Below, in pieces: positions 18,977 through 28,242 of a stretch of DNA of 43,003 bases. Made by a program: the position numbers and the translations under genes. This DNA comes from Candidatus Rokubacteria bacterium 13_1_40CM_68_15 (lineage in GTDB: Bacteria; Methylomirabilota; Methylomirabilia; Rokubacteriales; CSP1-6). Where the stretch lies: the NCBI GenBank assembly GCA_001917585.1, contig MNEG01000069.1, positions 1 through 43,003 of the forward strand, written 5' to 3'. Numbering within the stretch: position 1 is the first letter of the stretch; the number at the start of each line of letters is the position of its first letter. Under the pieces are notes generated by a model, which was not told the DNA's origin, did no database searches, and worked only from the letters and a program-made list of their open reading frames with translations.

Positions 18977-19684
18977 GTGGAGTCTCGCGATCTGACCCAG
19001 GGTCTCTTGTGGTTCGTGGCGTTCCTCTTCTCCACCACCGTGCACGAGGCCATGCACGCGCTGGCCGCGCTGCGTGGCGGCGATCGCACCGCGTACCTCG
19101 GCGGGCAGGTCTCGCTGTCGCCGCTTCCCCACATCCGCCGTGAGCCGATCGGCATGCTCGTCGTTCCGCTGCTCACCGCGTTCACCAATGGCTGGGCCGT
19201 GGGCTGGGCGAGCACGCCGTACGATCCGATCTGGGCGGCTCGTTATCCTCGCCGGGCCGCACTGATGGCCGCGGCCGGTCCGGCCGGGAATCTGCTCATC
19301 GCACTTGTCGCCCTTCTCGGTTTGAGAGGCGGCCTCGTGGTCGGCCTGTTCAACTCGCCCAAAACGGTGAGCTTCCATCACCTGGTCGAGGCCGCGAACG
19401 GAGCGCCGTGGCTCGGTGCCGTCGGCGAAGTCCTCACGGTGCTCCTCGTGCTCAACATCTTCCTCTTCGTCTTCAACATCCTGCCGTTCCCGCCGCTGGA
19501 CGGCGCGTCGGTGCTCGGCGGCCTTCTCCCCGAGCGTGCAGCCGTCGCCCTCCGTGGATTCACCGCGAATCCGATCTTCTCGTTGCTCGGTATCTTCGTC
19601 GCCTGGCAGGTGTTCCCGCAGATCGCCGGCCCGATCTTCAATGGTCTGCTGAGACTGGTCCACCCGCACGACAGCTATTTCTGA
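18977..19684 (+). CDS. M50 (site-2 protease-like) family metalloprotease
   Basis: Membrane protein with HEAMH (HExxH) and NILPFPPLDGASVLGG (PPLDG) motifs. Confidence 0.85.
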   Translation: MESRDLTQGLLWFVAFLFSTTVHEAMHALAALRGGDRTAYLGGQVSLSPLPHIRREPIGMLVVPLLTAFTNGWAVGWASTPYDPIWAARYPRRAALMAAAGPAGNLLIALVALLGLRGGLVVGLFNSPKTVSFHHLVEAANGAPWLGAVGEVLTVLLVLNIFLFVFNILPFPPLDGASVLGGLLPERAAVALRGFTANPIFSLLGIFVAWQVFPQIAGPIFNGLLRLVHPHDSYF

Positions 19685-19841
19685 TCGACCGCAGCGCGAG
19701 GCGAGCGCGACGGCGGCAGAGCGGCCGGGTCGGGAAACTTGTCGCACCGCTCCGCCCAGATCCCGGCCGCGGGCGTTCGGCCTCCCGGGCGTTTCGGTCG
19801 GAAAAGGCCGGGCGCCGCCGGGCGCTGCGGTATCCTGCTCG

Positions 19842-20228
19842 ATGATGTCGGCGCTGGCGCCGTGGTTGCTCAGTGTCTTGCGTATCGTCACCGCGCTGCT
19901 CTATATCCCGCACGGGACGTCGAAGATCTTCGGGTTCCCGCCGGTTCGCGGAGCGACCGTCGACCTTTATTCGTTGCTCGGCCTCGCCGGAACTCTGGAG
20001 ATCGTCGGCGGGACACTGATCCTCGTCGGGCTCTTCACCCGCCCGGTCGCGTTCGTCCTCGCCGGAGAGATGGCGTTCGCGTATTTCATCTCTCATGCCC
20101 CACGGAACATCCACCCGTTACTGAACCAGGGCGAAGTGCCGATTCTCTTCTGCTTCATCTATCTGTACCTCGCGGCTGCCGGCGCGGGGCCCTTGAGTCT
20201 GGACCGGCTTCGCAAGAAACCCGCGTAG
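19842..20228 (+). CDS. DoxX family membrane protein
   Basis: LRIVTALLYIPHGTSKIFGFP, EIVGGTLILVGLFTRPVAFVLAGEMAFAYF. Confidence 0.9.
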   Translation: MMSALAPWLLSVLRIVTALLYIPHGTSKIFGFPPVRGATVDLYSLLGLAGTLEIVGGTLILVGLFTRPVAFVLAGEMAFAYFISHAPRNIHPLLNQGEVPILFCFIYLYLAAAGAGPLSLDRLRKKPA

Positions 20229-20332
20229 TCTGTGCTTACAGCTTCGTTTTCGGGATTGTGTCTATTGCCGTCTAACTAGCCGGTTCTGAACGCCCAACGA
20301 GCCGTGGCCTACTTGATGCACTCGCTGCGGGC

Positions 20333-20530
20333 GTGGACACGAAATCGAAAACATCGGAAACGCCTGCCGCGGGCGAGGCAACCCGCGCCTGGCCGCAGCA
20401 GCGAGAGTGCCTCGTGTGTGGTGAGCGCCGTTTGGCGCAGTGGGCCGGGGATCGCCTTCACAACCGGTGCCGCCGCGATCTAGATCGAGTCGATACGACT
20501 CCCGAGCATCGCGTCGCCTACACAGGCTGA
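20333..20530 (+). CDS. Small Cys-containing hypothetical protein
   Basis: 65 aa with CLVCGERRLAQWAGDRLHNRC; weak support, short ORF. Confidence 0.3.
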   Translation: MDTKSKTSETPAAGEATRAWPQQRECLVCGERRLAQWAGDRLHNRCRRDLDRVDTTPEHRVAYTG

Positions 20531-20544
20531 GCCGTACGGTCGCG

Positions 20545-20925
20545 TCAGGCGCCTTGCGCCCGCGCACCGTCCATGACCACCTGGAGCTGAGCTCGGTTCC
20601 GCAACGATCCCACCGACCGCTTGTGATCGGCGGTGCGAAGCACCTGGCCCAGGACGACGTGGGGATGATGGAGCCGACCGAAGAGGTCGGCCAGGAATGC
20701 CGCGTCGTCATCGCTCACGTCTGAAAAGGGCGCGCGCTTGCGGACCACGGCCAGGGCCGCCAGAAGACTCTCCTTCCTGTCCCGGGTCGCCCGATACGTC
20801 TTGAGATAGGTCTTCGCAAAGACGATCTGGACGTCCTGCTCAGGTCGCATCCTGAGGACCAGAACGGCGGCGGAGATAAGGAGGACGAACGTCAGCGCCA
20901 GCACGCAAAACAGTAAGCTCATCAA
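20545..20925 (-). CDS. Membrane-anchored hypothetical protein
   Basis: N-terminal TM helix LLFCVLALTFVLLISAAVLVLRM followed by a soluble helical domain. Confidence 0.6.
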   Translation of the reverse strand: MMSLLFCVLALTFVLLISAAVLVLRMRPEQDVQIVFAKTYLKTYRATRDRKESLLAALAVVRKRAPFSDVSDDDAAFLADLFGRLHHPHVVLGQVLRTADHKRSVGSLRNRAQLQVVMDGARAQGA

Positions 20926-21056
20926 GACTCCCCGCTATCAAGCCTTGTGCCGAAGAAAAGATCCAGTGTTTTCGGTGAAATAGGCACGCACCTCTCGTGG
21001 ATCGACGTCACGGAAGAGCCCGCGTGTCAGGAAAGCGAACAGAAGGAGCGGGCTCG

Positions 21057-21950
21057 TCACCGCCGGCCGCCCACCACCAGCCCGCGGAGGGCCTCGACGG
21101 CGCGGGAGCGATCGCTGGCGCGACGGACGAGGTGTGTCGTGACGCGCCAGGGCCGCGGACGCAGCCGGTGGGCGCGGACCGCAGTCCGCGCAATGGAGGC
21201 GCGCAGGACCGAGCGCGGCGCCAGGGCGTAACCGACGTTGGCGGCCACGCAGGCGAGCATCGCATGGTAGGAGCCGACCTCGAAGACCCGGTGCGGGCGC
21301 ACGCCCTTGGTCGCCAGCCAGTCCTGGATGCAGGCCCGATACGTGCAGCCGGCGCCGAACGTCACCAGGGTCTTGCCCCGAAGCTCGTCCCGGTCGGGAC
21401 GCCGCATCGATGGATGCGTCACGAGGACGAGCTCTTCGACGAACGCGGCGTCGGCCACCAGCCCTGGATCGTCGATATCGCCGGCGACGAAGGCGGCGCT
21501 GAGGTCGCCGGTGCGCACCTGGGCGATCAGAACACCTGAGGTCGCGGTCACGAGATGCACGTCGAGCGCCGGGTATCTGGCGTGCAGGGTGGAGAGCAGC
21601 CGAGGCAGGTGGACGGCCGCCGTGCTCTCCATGGCGCCGATGAGCAGCCGGCCCCGCGGGGGATGCGCGCTGAGATCGGCCCGAGCCTCCTCGGCCAGGG
21701 CGAGCAGGCGGTCGGCGTAGTCGAGCAGGCGGCGCCCCTCGGGCGTCGGCGACATCCCGCGTCGCCCGCGCACGAACAGCGGAACGCCCAGGTCGGACTC
21801 GAGCCGCTTGACTCGCGCCGTCACGTTCGACTGCACGCGGTGCAGACGATGCGCCGCCCGCGTCACGCCGCCCGTCTCGGCCACGGTCTTGAAGAGCACC
21901 AGGTCGGACAGCTCGAGACCGCGTTCTCTCAGCGAGATGGGAGCGTTCAC
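21057..21950 (-). CDS. LysR family transcriptional regulator
   Basis: N-terminal wHTH: LVLFKTVAETGGVTRAAHRLHRVQSNVTARVKRLESDLGVPLFVR. Confidence 0.95.
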   Translation of the reverse strand: MNAPISLRERGLELSDLVLFKTVAETGGVTRAAHRLHRVQSNVTARVKRLESDLGVPLFVRGRRGMSPTPEGRRLLDYADRLLALAEEARADLSAHPPRGRLLIGAMESTAAVHLPRLLSTLHARYPALDVHLVTATSGVLIAQVRTGDLSAAFVAGDIDDPGLVADAAFVEELVLVTHPSMRRPDRDELRGKTLVTFGAGCTYRACIQDWLATKGVRPHRVFEVGSYHAMLACVAANVGYALAPRSVLRASIARTAVRAHRLRPRPWRVTTHLVRRASDRSRAVEALRGLVVGGRR

Positions 21951-21995
21951 GATTATTCATTTTACGAGAAGTCAGAGCGCCGGCAAACTTTCTCC

Positions 21996-22011
21996 GAGAG
22001 CCCGGACTCTC
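21996..22011. promoter_or_regulatory. Near-perfect dyad GAGAGCCCGGACTCTC in the LysR/nitronate monooxygenase divergent region
   Basis: GAGAG/CTCTC arms around CCCGGA, just upstream of the RBS for the gene at 22024. Confidence 0.35.
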
Positions 22012-22023
22012 AGGAGGTGTCCG

Positions 22024-23103
22024 ATGTCGCTCCAGACGGTGCTGACCCGGCGTCTCGGCCTCGCCCATCCGATCATCCAGGCGCCGCTGGCGGGAGGAGG
22101 CGACACGCCCGAGCTCGTGGCCGCCGTCGTGGAGGCGGGAGCGCTGGGGTTCATCGGCGCCGCGTACCTGACGCCGGCCCAGATCGTCGAGGCGGCGCGG
22201 GCGGTTGGGGCACGGACGAAGCGGCCGTTCGGCATCAACCTCTTCGCGCCGCTTCCCGCCCCCGAGGCGCCCCCGGATCTGCGTCCGGCGCTGGAGCGCG
22301 TAGCGCCGTTCTACACGGAGCTCGGGCTGGCGCCGCCAGAGGTCCCGGCGTCGCCGCGCGGCGCCTTCGACGAGCAGTTCGCGGCGGCGCTCGCCAGCGG
22401 AGCGTCGGCGTTCAGCTTCACCTTCGGCATGCTCCCGGCGGGCGCTCGCGAAGCGGTGAAAGCCCGCCGGATGTTCCTGATCGGCACCGCGACGACCGTC
22501 GACGAGGCCCTCGCGCTCGAGAAAGCGGGCGTCGACGCCATCGTCACGCAGGGCAGCGAGGCCGGTGGTCACCGGGGTACGTTCGGGGGCGACTTCGACG
22601 CCGCCATGGTCGGAACGATGGCCCTCGTGCCCCAGGTGGTCGACGCGGTCGGGGTCCCGGTGATCGCGTCGGGCGGCATCATGGACGGGCGCGGGATCGC
22701 AGCGGCGCTCGCGCTCGGGGCGAGCGCCGTGCAGATGGGCACGGCGTTCCTGACCTGCAACGAAGCCGGGGTTCCCGACGCCTACAAGGACGCCATCCTC
22801 GGCGCGCGCGAGCACGACACGCGGATGACCCGCGCCTTTTCCGGTCGCCCGGCGCGCGGCATCATCAATCGCTTCATGGTCGAAGTCGAGCGGGCTGGCG
22901 TCGCCGACACCATCCTACCCTTCCCGCTGCAGAACGCCTTGACGCGGCCGATCAGGAATGCGGCCGCTCGGCAAGGCCGAGCGGAGTTCCTGTCGCTCTG
23001 GGCGGGGCAGGCGCTGCGCCTGGCGCGGCGCCAGCCGGCCGCCGACCTGGTCGCGCGACTGGCCGCCGAAGCCGAGGCGGCCGTCGCCCGGCTCGCGAAG
23101 TGA
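22024..23103 (+). CDS. Nitronate monooxygenase / 2-nitropropane dioxygenase-like FMN oxidoreductase
   Basis: LGLAHPIIQAPLAGGGDTPELVAAVVEAGALGFIGAAYLTP; IVTQGSEAGGHRG; PVIASGGIMDGRGIAAALALGASAVQMGTAFL. Confidence 0.93.
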   Translation: MSLQTVLTRRLGLAHPIIQAPLAGGGDTPELVAAVVEAGALGFIGAAYLTPAQIVEAARAVGARTKRPFGINLFAPLPAPEAPPDLRPALERVAPFYTELGLAPPEVPASPRGAFDEQFAAALASGASAFSFTFGMLPAGAREAVKARRMFLIGTATTVDEALALEKAGVDAIVTQGSEAGGHRGTFGGDFDAAMVGTMALVPQVVDAVGVPVIASGGIMDGRGIAAALALGASAVQMGTAFLTCNEAGVPDAYKDAILGAREHDTRMTRAFSGRPARGIINRFMVEVERAGVADTILPFPLQNALTRPIRNAAARQGRAEFLSLWAGQALRLARRQPAADLVARLAAEAEAAVARLAK

Positions 23104-23133
23104 TGGTGCTGGCTCGAGGCGCGCGCGTGGACG

Positions 23134-23540
23134 CTAATCGACGCGCCGCGGGCTCGGGACCTCACAGATGCCGAGCTTGGCGTGCCAGACGCCGCCATCA
23201 CGCTCGCACCTGGCCTGCGGTGTGAAGTCCGGTGACGCGCTCGGAGAAGACGACGTGGTGCGATCCGCGCATGCTGCGAGCAGCGCTATGAATGCAGCGA
23301 GGACGAAGAGTAGGCCACCAAGCCGGACGCCACCGTACGGCAGGTACACCACGCGCGACTTGAGGCCGCCCCGCGAAAGCTCACAGAAACCGAGATCGGG
23401 ACGCCACACACCCCCGTTGCGTTCGCATTCTGCCGCGTCTGTGAAGGCCGGGGATGCGCTCGGGGAGGACGACGGGGTGCGACTGGCGCATGCTGAGAGC
23501 AGAGCCAAGGATACGGCGAGGACGATACTGCTGTTTTCAT
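23134..23540 (-). pseudogene. Two tandem small lipoprotein modules fused in one reading frame, apparent frameshift at the first start codon
   Basis: ATG at 23540 preceded by ggagg; open frame continues SSIVLAVSLALLSACASRTPSSSPSASPAFTDAAECERNGGVWRPDLGFCEL...LLFVLAAFIALLAACADRTTSSSPSASPDFTPQARCERDGGVWHAKLGICEV. Confidence 0.6.
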
Positions 23541-23721
23541 TGCAGCCTCCGGTGAAGGTCGACGCTACAGGAGCTTGTCGAGCGTGATGGGAAGCTCGCG
23601 GACGTGCCAGCGGCCTCGGGCGGCGACGTGCGCAAGTCCTGCACCGGCCGAGCTCATAAACGTCCGGCTCCCTTGTTCCGACTTCTGCGACCACGTACGC
23701 CCTTCGCCCCCGCACTCCCAC

Positions 23722-24504
23722 TCACCCGGAGTGCGAGAGGAAATCCATCCTGCCGCCGTCGACGGTCAGGACCTGCGCGCTGATGAAGCTCGCCTCGTCG
23801 CTGGCGAGGAAGAGCACCGCGTAGGCAATGTCCTCCGGCAGCCCGACGCGCCGGAGCATCGCTTTCCTGGCCACGGCGTCCAACATAGCTTCGGTGTCCC
23901 CGCCGGCCATGGCAGTCGCCATGTCGGTGCGGATGAAGCCGGGGCTGATGGCATTGACGGTGATGCCGTGCGGCCCCAGCTCCAGCGCGAATCGCTTGGT
24001 GAGGGTGATGACGGCCGCCTTGGTTGCCGCGTACGGCGTTGTGTCGGCCAGGGCCGTTCCGAAGCCGGCGATCGACGCGATGTTGACGATCCTGCCGTAA
24101 CGACGCTCGATCATCCCTGGCGTGACGGCGCGGCCGCAGTGGATGACGCCCTTGAGGTTGACGGCGATCATCTCGTCCAGGGCCGCTTCGTCCAGGGTCA
24201 GGAGGTTACCGGGATGGGAGATGCCGGCGTTGTTGACGAGGATGTCGATCCGGCCGAAACGCCTCACCGCCTGCTCCACCATGGAGCGGACGGCCGCCTC
24301 ACGCCCGACGTCCGCCCCGGCGGCGAACGCTTCGCCGCCGCCGGCGCGGACCTCGTCGACGACCTGCCGGGCATCTTTCTCACGTTGCGCGTAATTGACG
24401 ACGACGGCCGCGCCCTCACGCGCGAGGCGCAACGCCGTCGCTCGCCCGACCCCGCGCGAAGCGCCGGTGACCAGGGCTACCTTCCCGTCGACCCTGCGAC
24501 TCAT
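23722..24504 (-). CDS. SDR family oxidoreductase (FabG-like)
   Basis: TGASRGVGRATALRLAREGA, NNAGIS, YAATKAAVITLTKRFALELGPHGITVNAISPGFIRTDM. Confidence 0.95.
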   Translation of the reverse strand: MSRRVDGKVALVTGASRGVGRATALRLAREGAAVVVNYAQREKDARQVVDEVRAGGGEAFAAGADVGREAAVRSMVEQAVRRFGRIDILVNNAGISHPGNLLTLDEAALDEMIAVNLKGVIHCGRAVTPGMIERRYGRIVNIASIAGFGTALADTTPYAATKAAVITLTKRFALELGPHGITVNAISPGFIRTDMATAMAGGDTEAMLDAVARKAMLRRVGLPEDIAYAVLFLASDEASFISAQVLTVDGGRMDFLSHSG

Positions 24505-24587
24505 GGTCCGGTCGCTCGCCTCACACTTCTACAGACACCGTCCCGATCGGTAACAGCATCAGGTTCCGCGCCAAACACTCTTGCTCG

Positions 24588-24622
24588 AGTATTGATCGGA
24601 CGAGGTTTCCAGAGGTCCGGAA
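24588..24622 (-). promoter_or_regulatory. Repeated bipartite element, copy 1 (upstream of SDR gene)
   Basis: TTCCGGACCTCTGGAAACCTCGTCCGATCAATACT on minus strand; ends 84 bp before the SDR start. Confidence 0.6.
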
Positions 24623-24725
24623 GCGGTGTCCCGTCGACGCGTCTCACGCGTGCAGCTACGGTCACGCGCTGGTATGTCGCTTGCTGTCCCTCAGGGCCGT
24701 CATGAGCAGCTCTCGGAGAGTGATA

Positions 24726-25109
24726 ATGACCGCTGCAGTCGCCGCGCTCGTCGTCGCGGCAGGCATCTCCGCGGTATCGGCGCAGACCGAGTGGAAGGCT
24801 CCCCCAGAGGCAAAGAACATCAAGAACCCGCAGCCGCCGACGCCGGCCAGCATCGCCAATGGAAAGAAGCTCGCGGAAGCGAACTGCGTGAGCTGCCACG
24901 GTCCGGGCGGGAAGGGTGATGGCCCCGCCGCCGCCGCGCTGCCACCTCCGAAGCCCGCGGACTGGACGTCTCCGAAGATCAAGGCCGAAACCGACGGTGA
25001 GCTGTTCTGGAAGATCTCCAACGGTCGCGGCGCGATGCCGCCCTGGAAACACCTGCCGGAGAAGGACCGCTGGGACCTGGTCAACTACATCCGCAGCCTG
25101 CAGAAGTAA
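24726..25109 (+). CDS. c-type cytochrome
   Basis: Signal peptide; NCVSCHGPGGKGDGPAA heme motif; GRGAMPPWKHLPEKDRWDLVNYIRSLQK. Confidence 0.92.
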   Translation: MTAAVAALVVAAGISAVSAQTEWKAPPEAKNIKNPQPPTPASIANGKKLAEANCVSCHGPGGKGDGPAAAALPPPKPADWTSPKIKAETDGELFWKISNGRGAMPPWKHLPEKDRWDLVNYIRSLQK

Positions 25110-25116
25110 TAACGCG

Positions 25117-26211
25117 TCAGTGCCAGCGTAGAAGCAGGCTCCCGTCATCGCTCGCCTCGACCTGCGATCGGAACTCCAGGCTGATGCGGGCGAGCCTGTC
25201 TCTCAGCCACATGGCATCCGGAGGCGCGGCCCGGTTCAGTCTCAGTTTTCGCAGCTGCATCGGCGTCATCCGCAGCTCGCTGAGCTCGCCGCTGGCCGCG
25301 TCGAAGGTCGGGAAATACATGAGCGTGAGGTCGGCCCGGTACTCCTCGTGCCCGAAGATTCCCTCGTAGTCGTTGATGAAGTCGCCGCAGCCGTAGAGGA
25401 TCAGCCGGTTGCCATAGACCTCGATCGGACGCGGGTGATGCGACGAGTGGCCGTGGACGACGTCGATGCCGCCGTCGATGAGCCGGCGCGCAAAGCGCAC
25501 GTGCGCGGGCGGCACCTCGTATCCCCAGTTCGTGCCCCAGTGGATCGACGCCACCGTGACGTCTCCGCTCCGTTTCGACCGTCCGACACGGGCCGCCACG
25601 GCGGCCGCCGTCTCGTCGGAAAGATCGGACAGGAGGTCGACTCCGGCGAGGTCGTCCGTGGCGGCCCAGCCCGGAGGAATTCCGCTCGTTTCGGTTCCGG
25701 TGCCATGCACGACGACGCGCCGATCGTCCGCCAGATCGACCACGGCCGGGGCTCGGGCTTCCGCGAGCGTTCGGCCCGCGCCAGTCTTCGTGAGCCTGGC
25801 GCGATCGAGTGTCTCCAGTGTCTCGAGCAGGCCGACCGGACCGTAGTCCAGCACGTGATTGTTGGCGAGGACGCACACGTCGATCCCGGCGACGATCAGG
25901 CAAGCCACGTTCGCCGGATGCATACGATAGTTGATGCCCTTGGGCCACGCGTCCTCGCTGCGCGTCACGCTCGTTTCGAGGTTCACGATGCGCGCGGCCG
26001 GCGCGACATGCGTCAGCTCGTCGAGCGCGTCTCCCCAGATGTACGACGGCGCGACCGGACGCGGCACGGAGCCGTTGACGTCCTCCGCGAGCGCGACGTA
26101 CATCCGGGCGTCACGGACGACCGGCTCATAGATCCGGGGAGGGCTCGGATGAGGCAGGATCTGGTCGATCCCTCGTCCGGTCATGACGTCGCCGCACAGG
26201 AAGAAGGTCAC
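25117..26211 (-). CDS. CapA family protein (poly-gamma-glutamate synthesis-type metallophosphoesterase fold)
   Basis: FFLCGDVMTGRGIDQ, IVNLETSVTRS, VCVLANNHVLDYG, SIHWGTNWGYEVPP, VHGHSSHHPRPIEVYGNRLILYGCGDFINDYEG. Confidence 0.92.
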   Translation of the reverse strand: MTFFLCGDVMTGRGIDQILPHPSPPRIYEPVVRDARMYVALAEDVNGSVPRPVAPSYIWGDALDELTHVAPAARIVNLETSVTRSEDAWPKGINYRMHPANVACLIVAGIDVCVLANNHVLDYGPVGLLETLETLDRARLTKTGAGRTLAEARAPAVVDLADDRRVVVHGTGTETSGIPPGWAATDDLAGVDLLSDLSDETAAAVAARVGRSKRSGDVTVASIHWGTNWGYEVPPAHVRFARRLIDGGIDVVHGHSSHHPRPIEVYGNRLILYGCGDFINDYEGIFGHEEYRADLTLMYFPTFDAASGELSELRMTPMQLRKLRLNRAAPPDAMWLRDRLARISLEFRSQVEASDDGSLLLRWH

Positions 26212-26233
26212 GAGCGCCGCCGGTCGCGCGGTG

Positions 26234-27193
26234 TCAGAGCCGCCGGAGCTTCGGTCCGAGCTCCTGCTCCCAGAAGCGCAGGAAGCCCTCCTGATCCGGT
26301 CCAACGCCGATGACGACGATGTGATCGAATCCCGCGTCGACGTACTTGCGGACGGCGGCGACGTGCCGCTCGGCATCCGGCCCGCACGCGACGTACTGCG
26401 CCACGTCCTGCGGCCGGACCCAGCGCGTGGCTGCCTCGAATCCGTCGGGACGCGGGAGCTCGGCCATGACCTTCCAGCCAAGGGCGGCGAAGCGGAAACG
26501 CTCGTACGCGATGCGCACGGCCTCCGCTTCGTCGGGTGCCCAGCAGAGGGCGACCTCCGCGAACAGCCCGCCCTTGCCGCCGGCATGCTTCCACGTCTCG
26601 ATCAGCTCGTGAAGTGGCTCGGTGGCGAACAGGCCGGCCGCCTTTTCGCCTGCCAACTGCGCCGCCTTCGGACCGCCGGCGGCCACGGCGAGCGGCGGTG
26701 GCGACTCCGGGACGTCCCAGAGCCTGGCGCGGTCGACGATGACGTGCGCACCCTCGTAGGACACCGTGCCGCCCTCGAACAGGAGCCGAATAATGTCGAT
26801 CGCCTCCGCGAGCATCTGGTGGCGGGTCTCCGGCGATGGCCAGCCGACGCCGACGACATGTTCGTTGAGGTGCTCCCCCGCACCGAGCCCGAGAGTGAAG
26901 CGCCCGCCGCTCAGCACGGCCAGTGTCGCGGCGAACTGCGCGACCACCGCGGGGTGGTAGCGGATCGTCGGGCACGTGACGGCGGTAGCGAGGCCGAGTC
27001 GGTCGGTGCCCGCCGCGATCGCGCCGAGCACGGTCCACGCCAGCGGCGAGTGGCCCTGGCTATATAGCCAAGGATCGTAGTGGTCGGAGATCGCCGCGAA
27101 GTCGAATCCTGCCTTTTCGGCCCTGCACGCGTTGCGCACGAGCTCGCACGGGCCGTGCTCCTCGCTCATGAGCTTGTAACCGTAGGATGTCAT
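26234..27193 (-). CDS. F420-dependent LLM-class oxidoreductase (TIGR03557/G6PDH-type family)
   Basis: YKLMSEEHGPCELVRNACRAEKAGFDFAAISDHYDPWLYSQGHSPLAWTVLGAIAAGT; GVGWPSPETRHQMLAEAIDIIRLLFEGG. Confidence 0.92.
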   Translation of the reverse strand: MTSYGYKLMSEEHGPCELVRNACRAEKAGFDFAAISDHYDPWLYSQGHSPLAWTVLGAIAAGTDRLGLATAVTCPTIRYHPAVVAQFAATLAVLSGGRFTLGLGAGEHLNEHVVGVGWPSPETRHQMLAEAIDIIRLLFEGGTVSYEGAHVIVDRARLWDVPESPPPLAVAAGGPKAAQLAGEKAAGLFATEPLHELIETWKHAGGKGGLFAEVALCWAPDEAEAVRIAYERFRFAALGWKVMAELPRPDGFEAATRWVRPQDVAQYVACGPDAERHVAAVRKYVDAGFDHIVVIGVGPDQEGFLRFWEQELGPKLRRL

Positions 27194-27312
27194 GCGTGGA
27201 GTGGCAGCAAGGCCGGTACCATCGGGGGAGCCGCGGCGGTTGTCAGTTCGCCTACCGCGCCACTGTGGGTCGGCCGCCGCGACGCCAGCGTTCCCGCTCG
27301 CGTCTTCGGCGT

Positions 27313-28242
27313 TCAACGAGCGTGTTCTTCGCGTCGGTTCGTTCTAGTTGGCAGCGGTGCTTCTATGCGGCCCAGGCGCCTGCTGAGCCATTGCGCCTCA
27401 TCGTCGAAATGCACGGCTCGAGCGAAGTCGAGCAGCTTCTGGTAGCGCTCGGTAATGTCAAAGCCGATGCTGTAATGGAGTTTCCGCAAATCCACCGGAC
27501 ACAGGTGCATGGGCCGCCGGTCGCTCTCCTCCAGATGATTCGACCCGTTCATCAGGCACTTGAAGTAAATGCAGTGGTGGATGCCGAACATGTGGCTCGT
27601 CTCGTGAGCCAAGACCTTGCAGCTCCGCCGCAGGAGCACGTGATCCCGATCGCTGCTGTCGATGCCATAGAACGCCGGGTCGTAGCGGGCAAAACTGTAT
27701 ACCCCGACGCGGTCGCGCAATGACGCCTCGCCGAAGGCGAAATTCCAGGCGGGCCCGGGGTAGAGGTCACGCATCGTCATCGCGACCACGCAGAACGCGT
27801 CCTCGGGCAGGTGCTCGACGAGCAGTCGGAGAATGTCGCGCGTAAGGAGCTGTTCGTGGTGAGTGTAAGGGTTGATGCGTCTCGTGATCCGCCGCGAGGA
27901 TGTGGCCAGCTCCGGCAGCAGGTTCGCGTTCATCGCGAAGAAGGCCTCCGTGAATTGCACGAGCCTGTCGATGGGCGGCACGCTGGAGCTGTGCAAGTAA
28001 TCCAACAGTTGTAAATAGATGGTGTTCCGCAGGGCATCGGGTCCGTTCGGTCGGGATCTCACGAAGTCGAGAAAGGTCTGGCCGGGCTCGTCGTGAACGG
28101 CGAGCCAATCGTTGGGTCCCGGAAGCGGAATCGGCTCGAAGTCGCCGTTGGGTAAGAAGGCTCGCCGCAGATCCTCAGAGAGCCCCTCCAGTGGCCCGAT
28201 GGCGTGCCACGCGTCTTTCTCGCTCGGGGGATTGAACCTCAT
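27313..28242 (-). CDS. Archaemetzincin-like zinc metalloprotease
   Basis: HETSHMFGIHHCIYFKCLMNGSNHLEESDRRPMHLCPVDLRKL matches HExxHxxGxxH plus the Cys-rich archaemetzincin signature; ATGA overlap with the upstream nitroreductase. Confidence 0.9.
   Translation of the reverse strand: MRFNPPSEKDAWHAIGPLEGLSEDLRRAFLPNGDFEPIPLPGPNDWLAVHDEPGQTFLDFVRSRPNGPDALRNTIYLQLLDYLHSSSVPPIDRLVQFTEAFFAMNANLLPELATSSRRITRRINPYTHHEQLLTRDILRLLVEHLPEDAFCVVAMTMRDLYPGPAWNFAFGEASLRDRVGVYSFARYDPAFYGIDSSDRDHVLLRRSCKVLAHETSHMFGIHHCIYFKCLMNGSNHLEESDRRPMHLCPVDLRKLHYSIGFDITERYQKLLDFARAVHFDDEAQWLSRRLGRIEAPLPTRTNRREEHAR

Noticed and set aside
20262-20711. 149-aa minus-strand ORF across 20262-20711
   Set aside because: No domain-like features; overlaps a better-supported membrane protein gene and intergenic DNA.
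20938-22815. 625-aa minus-strand ORF spanning LysR and nitronate monooxygenase genes
   Set aside because: Out-of-frame or antisense to two recognisable genes; compositional artefact.
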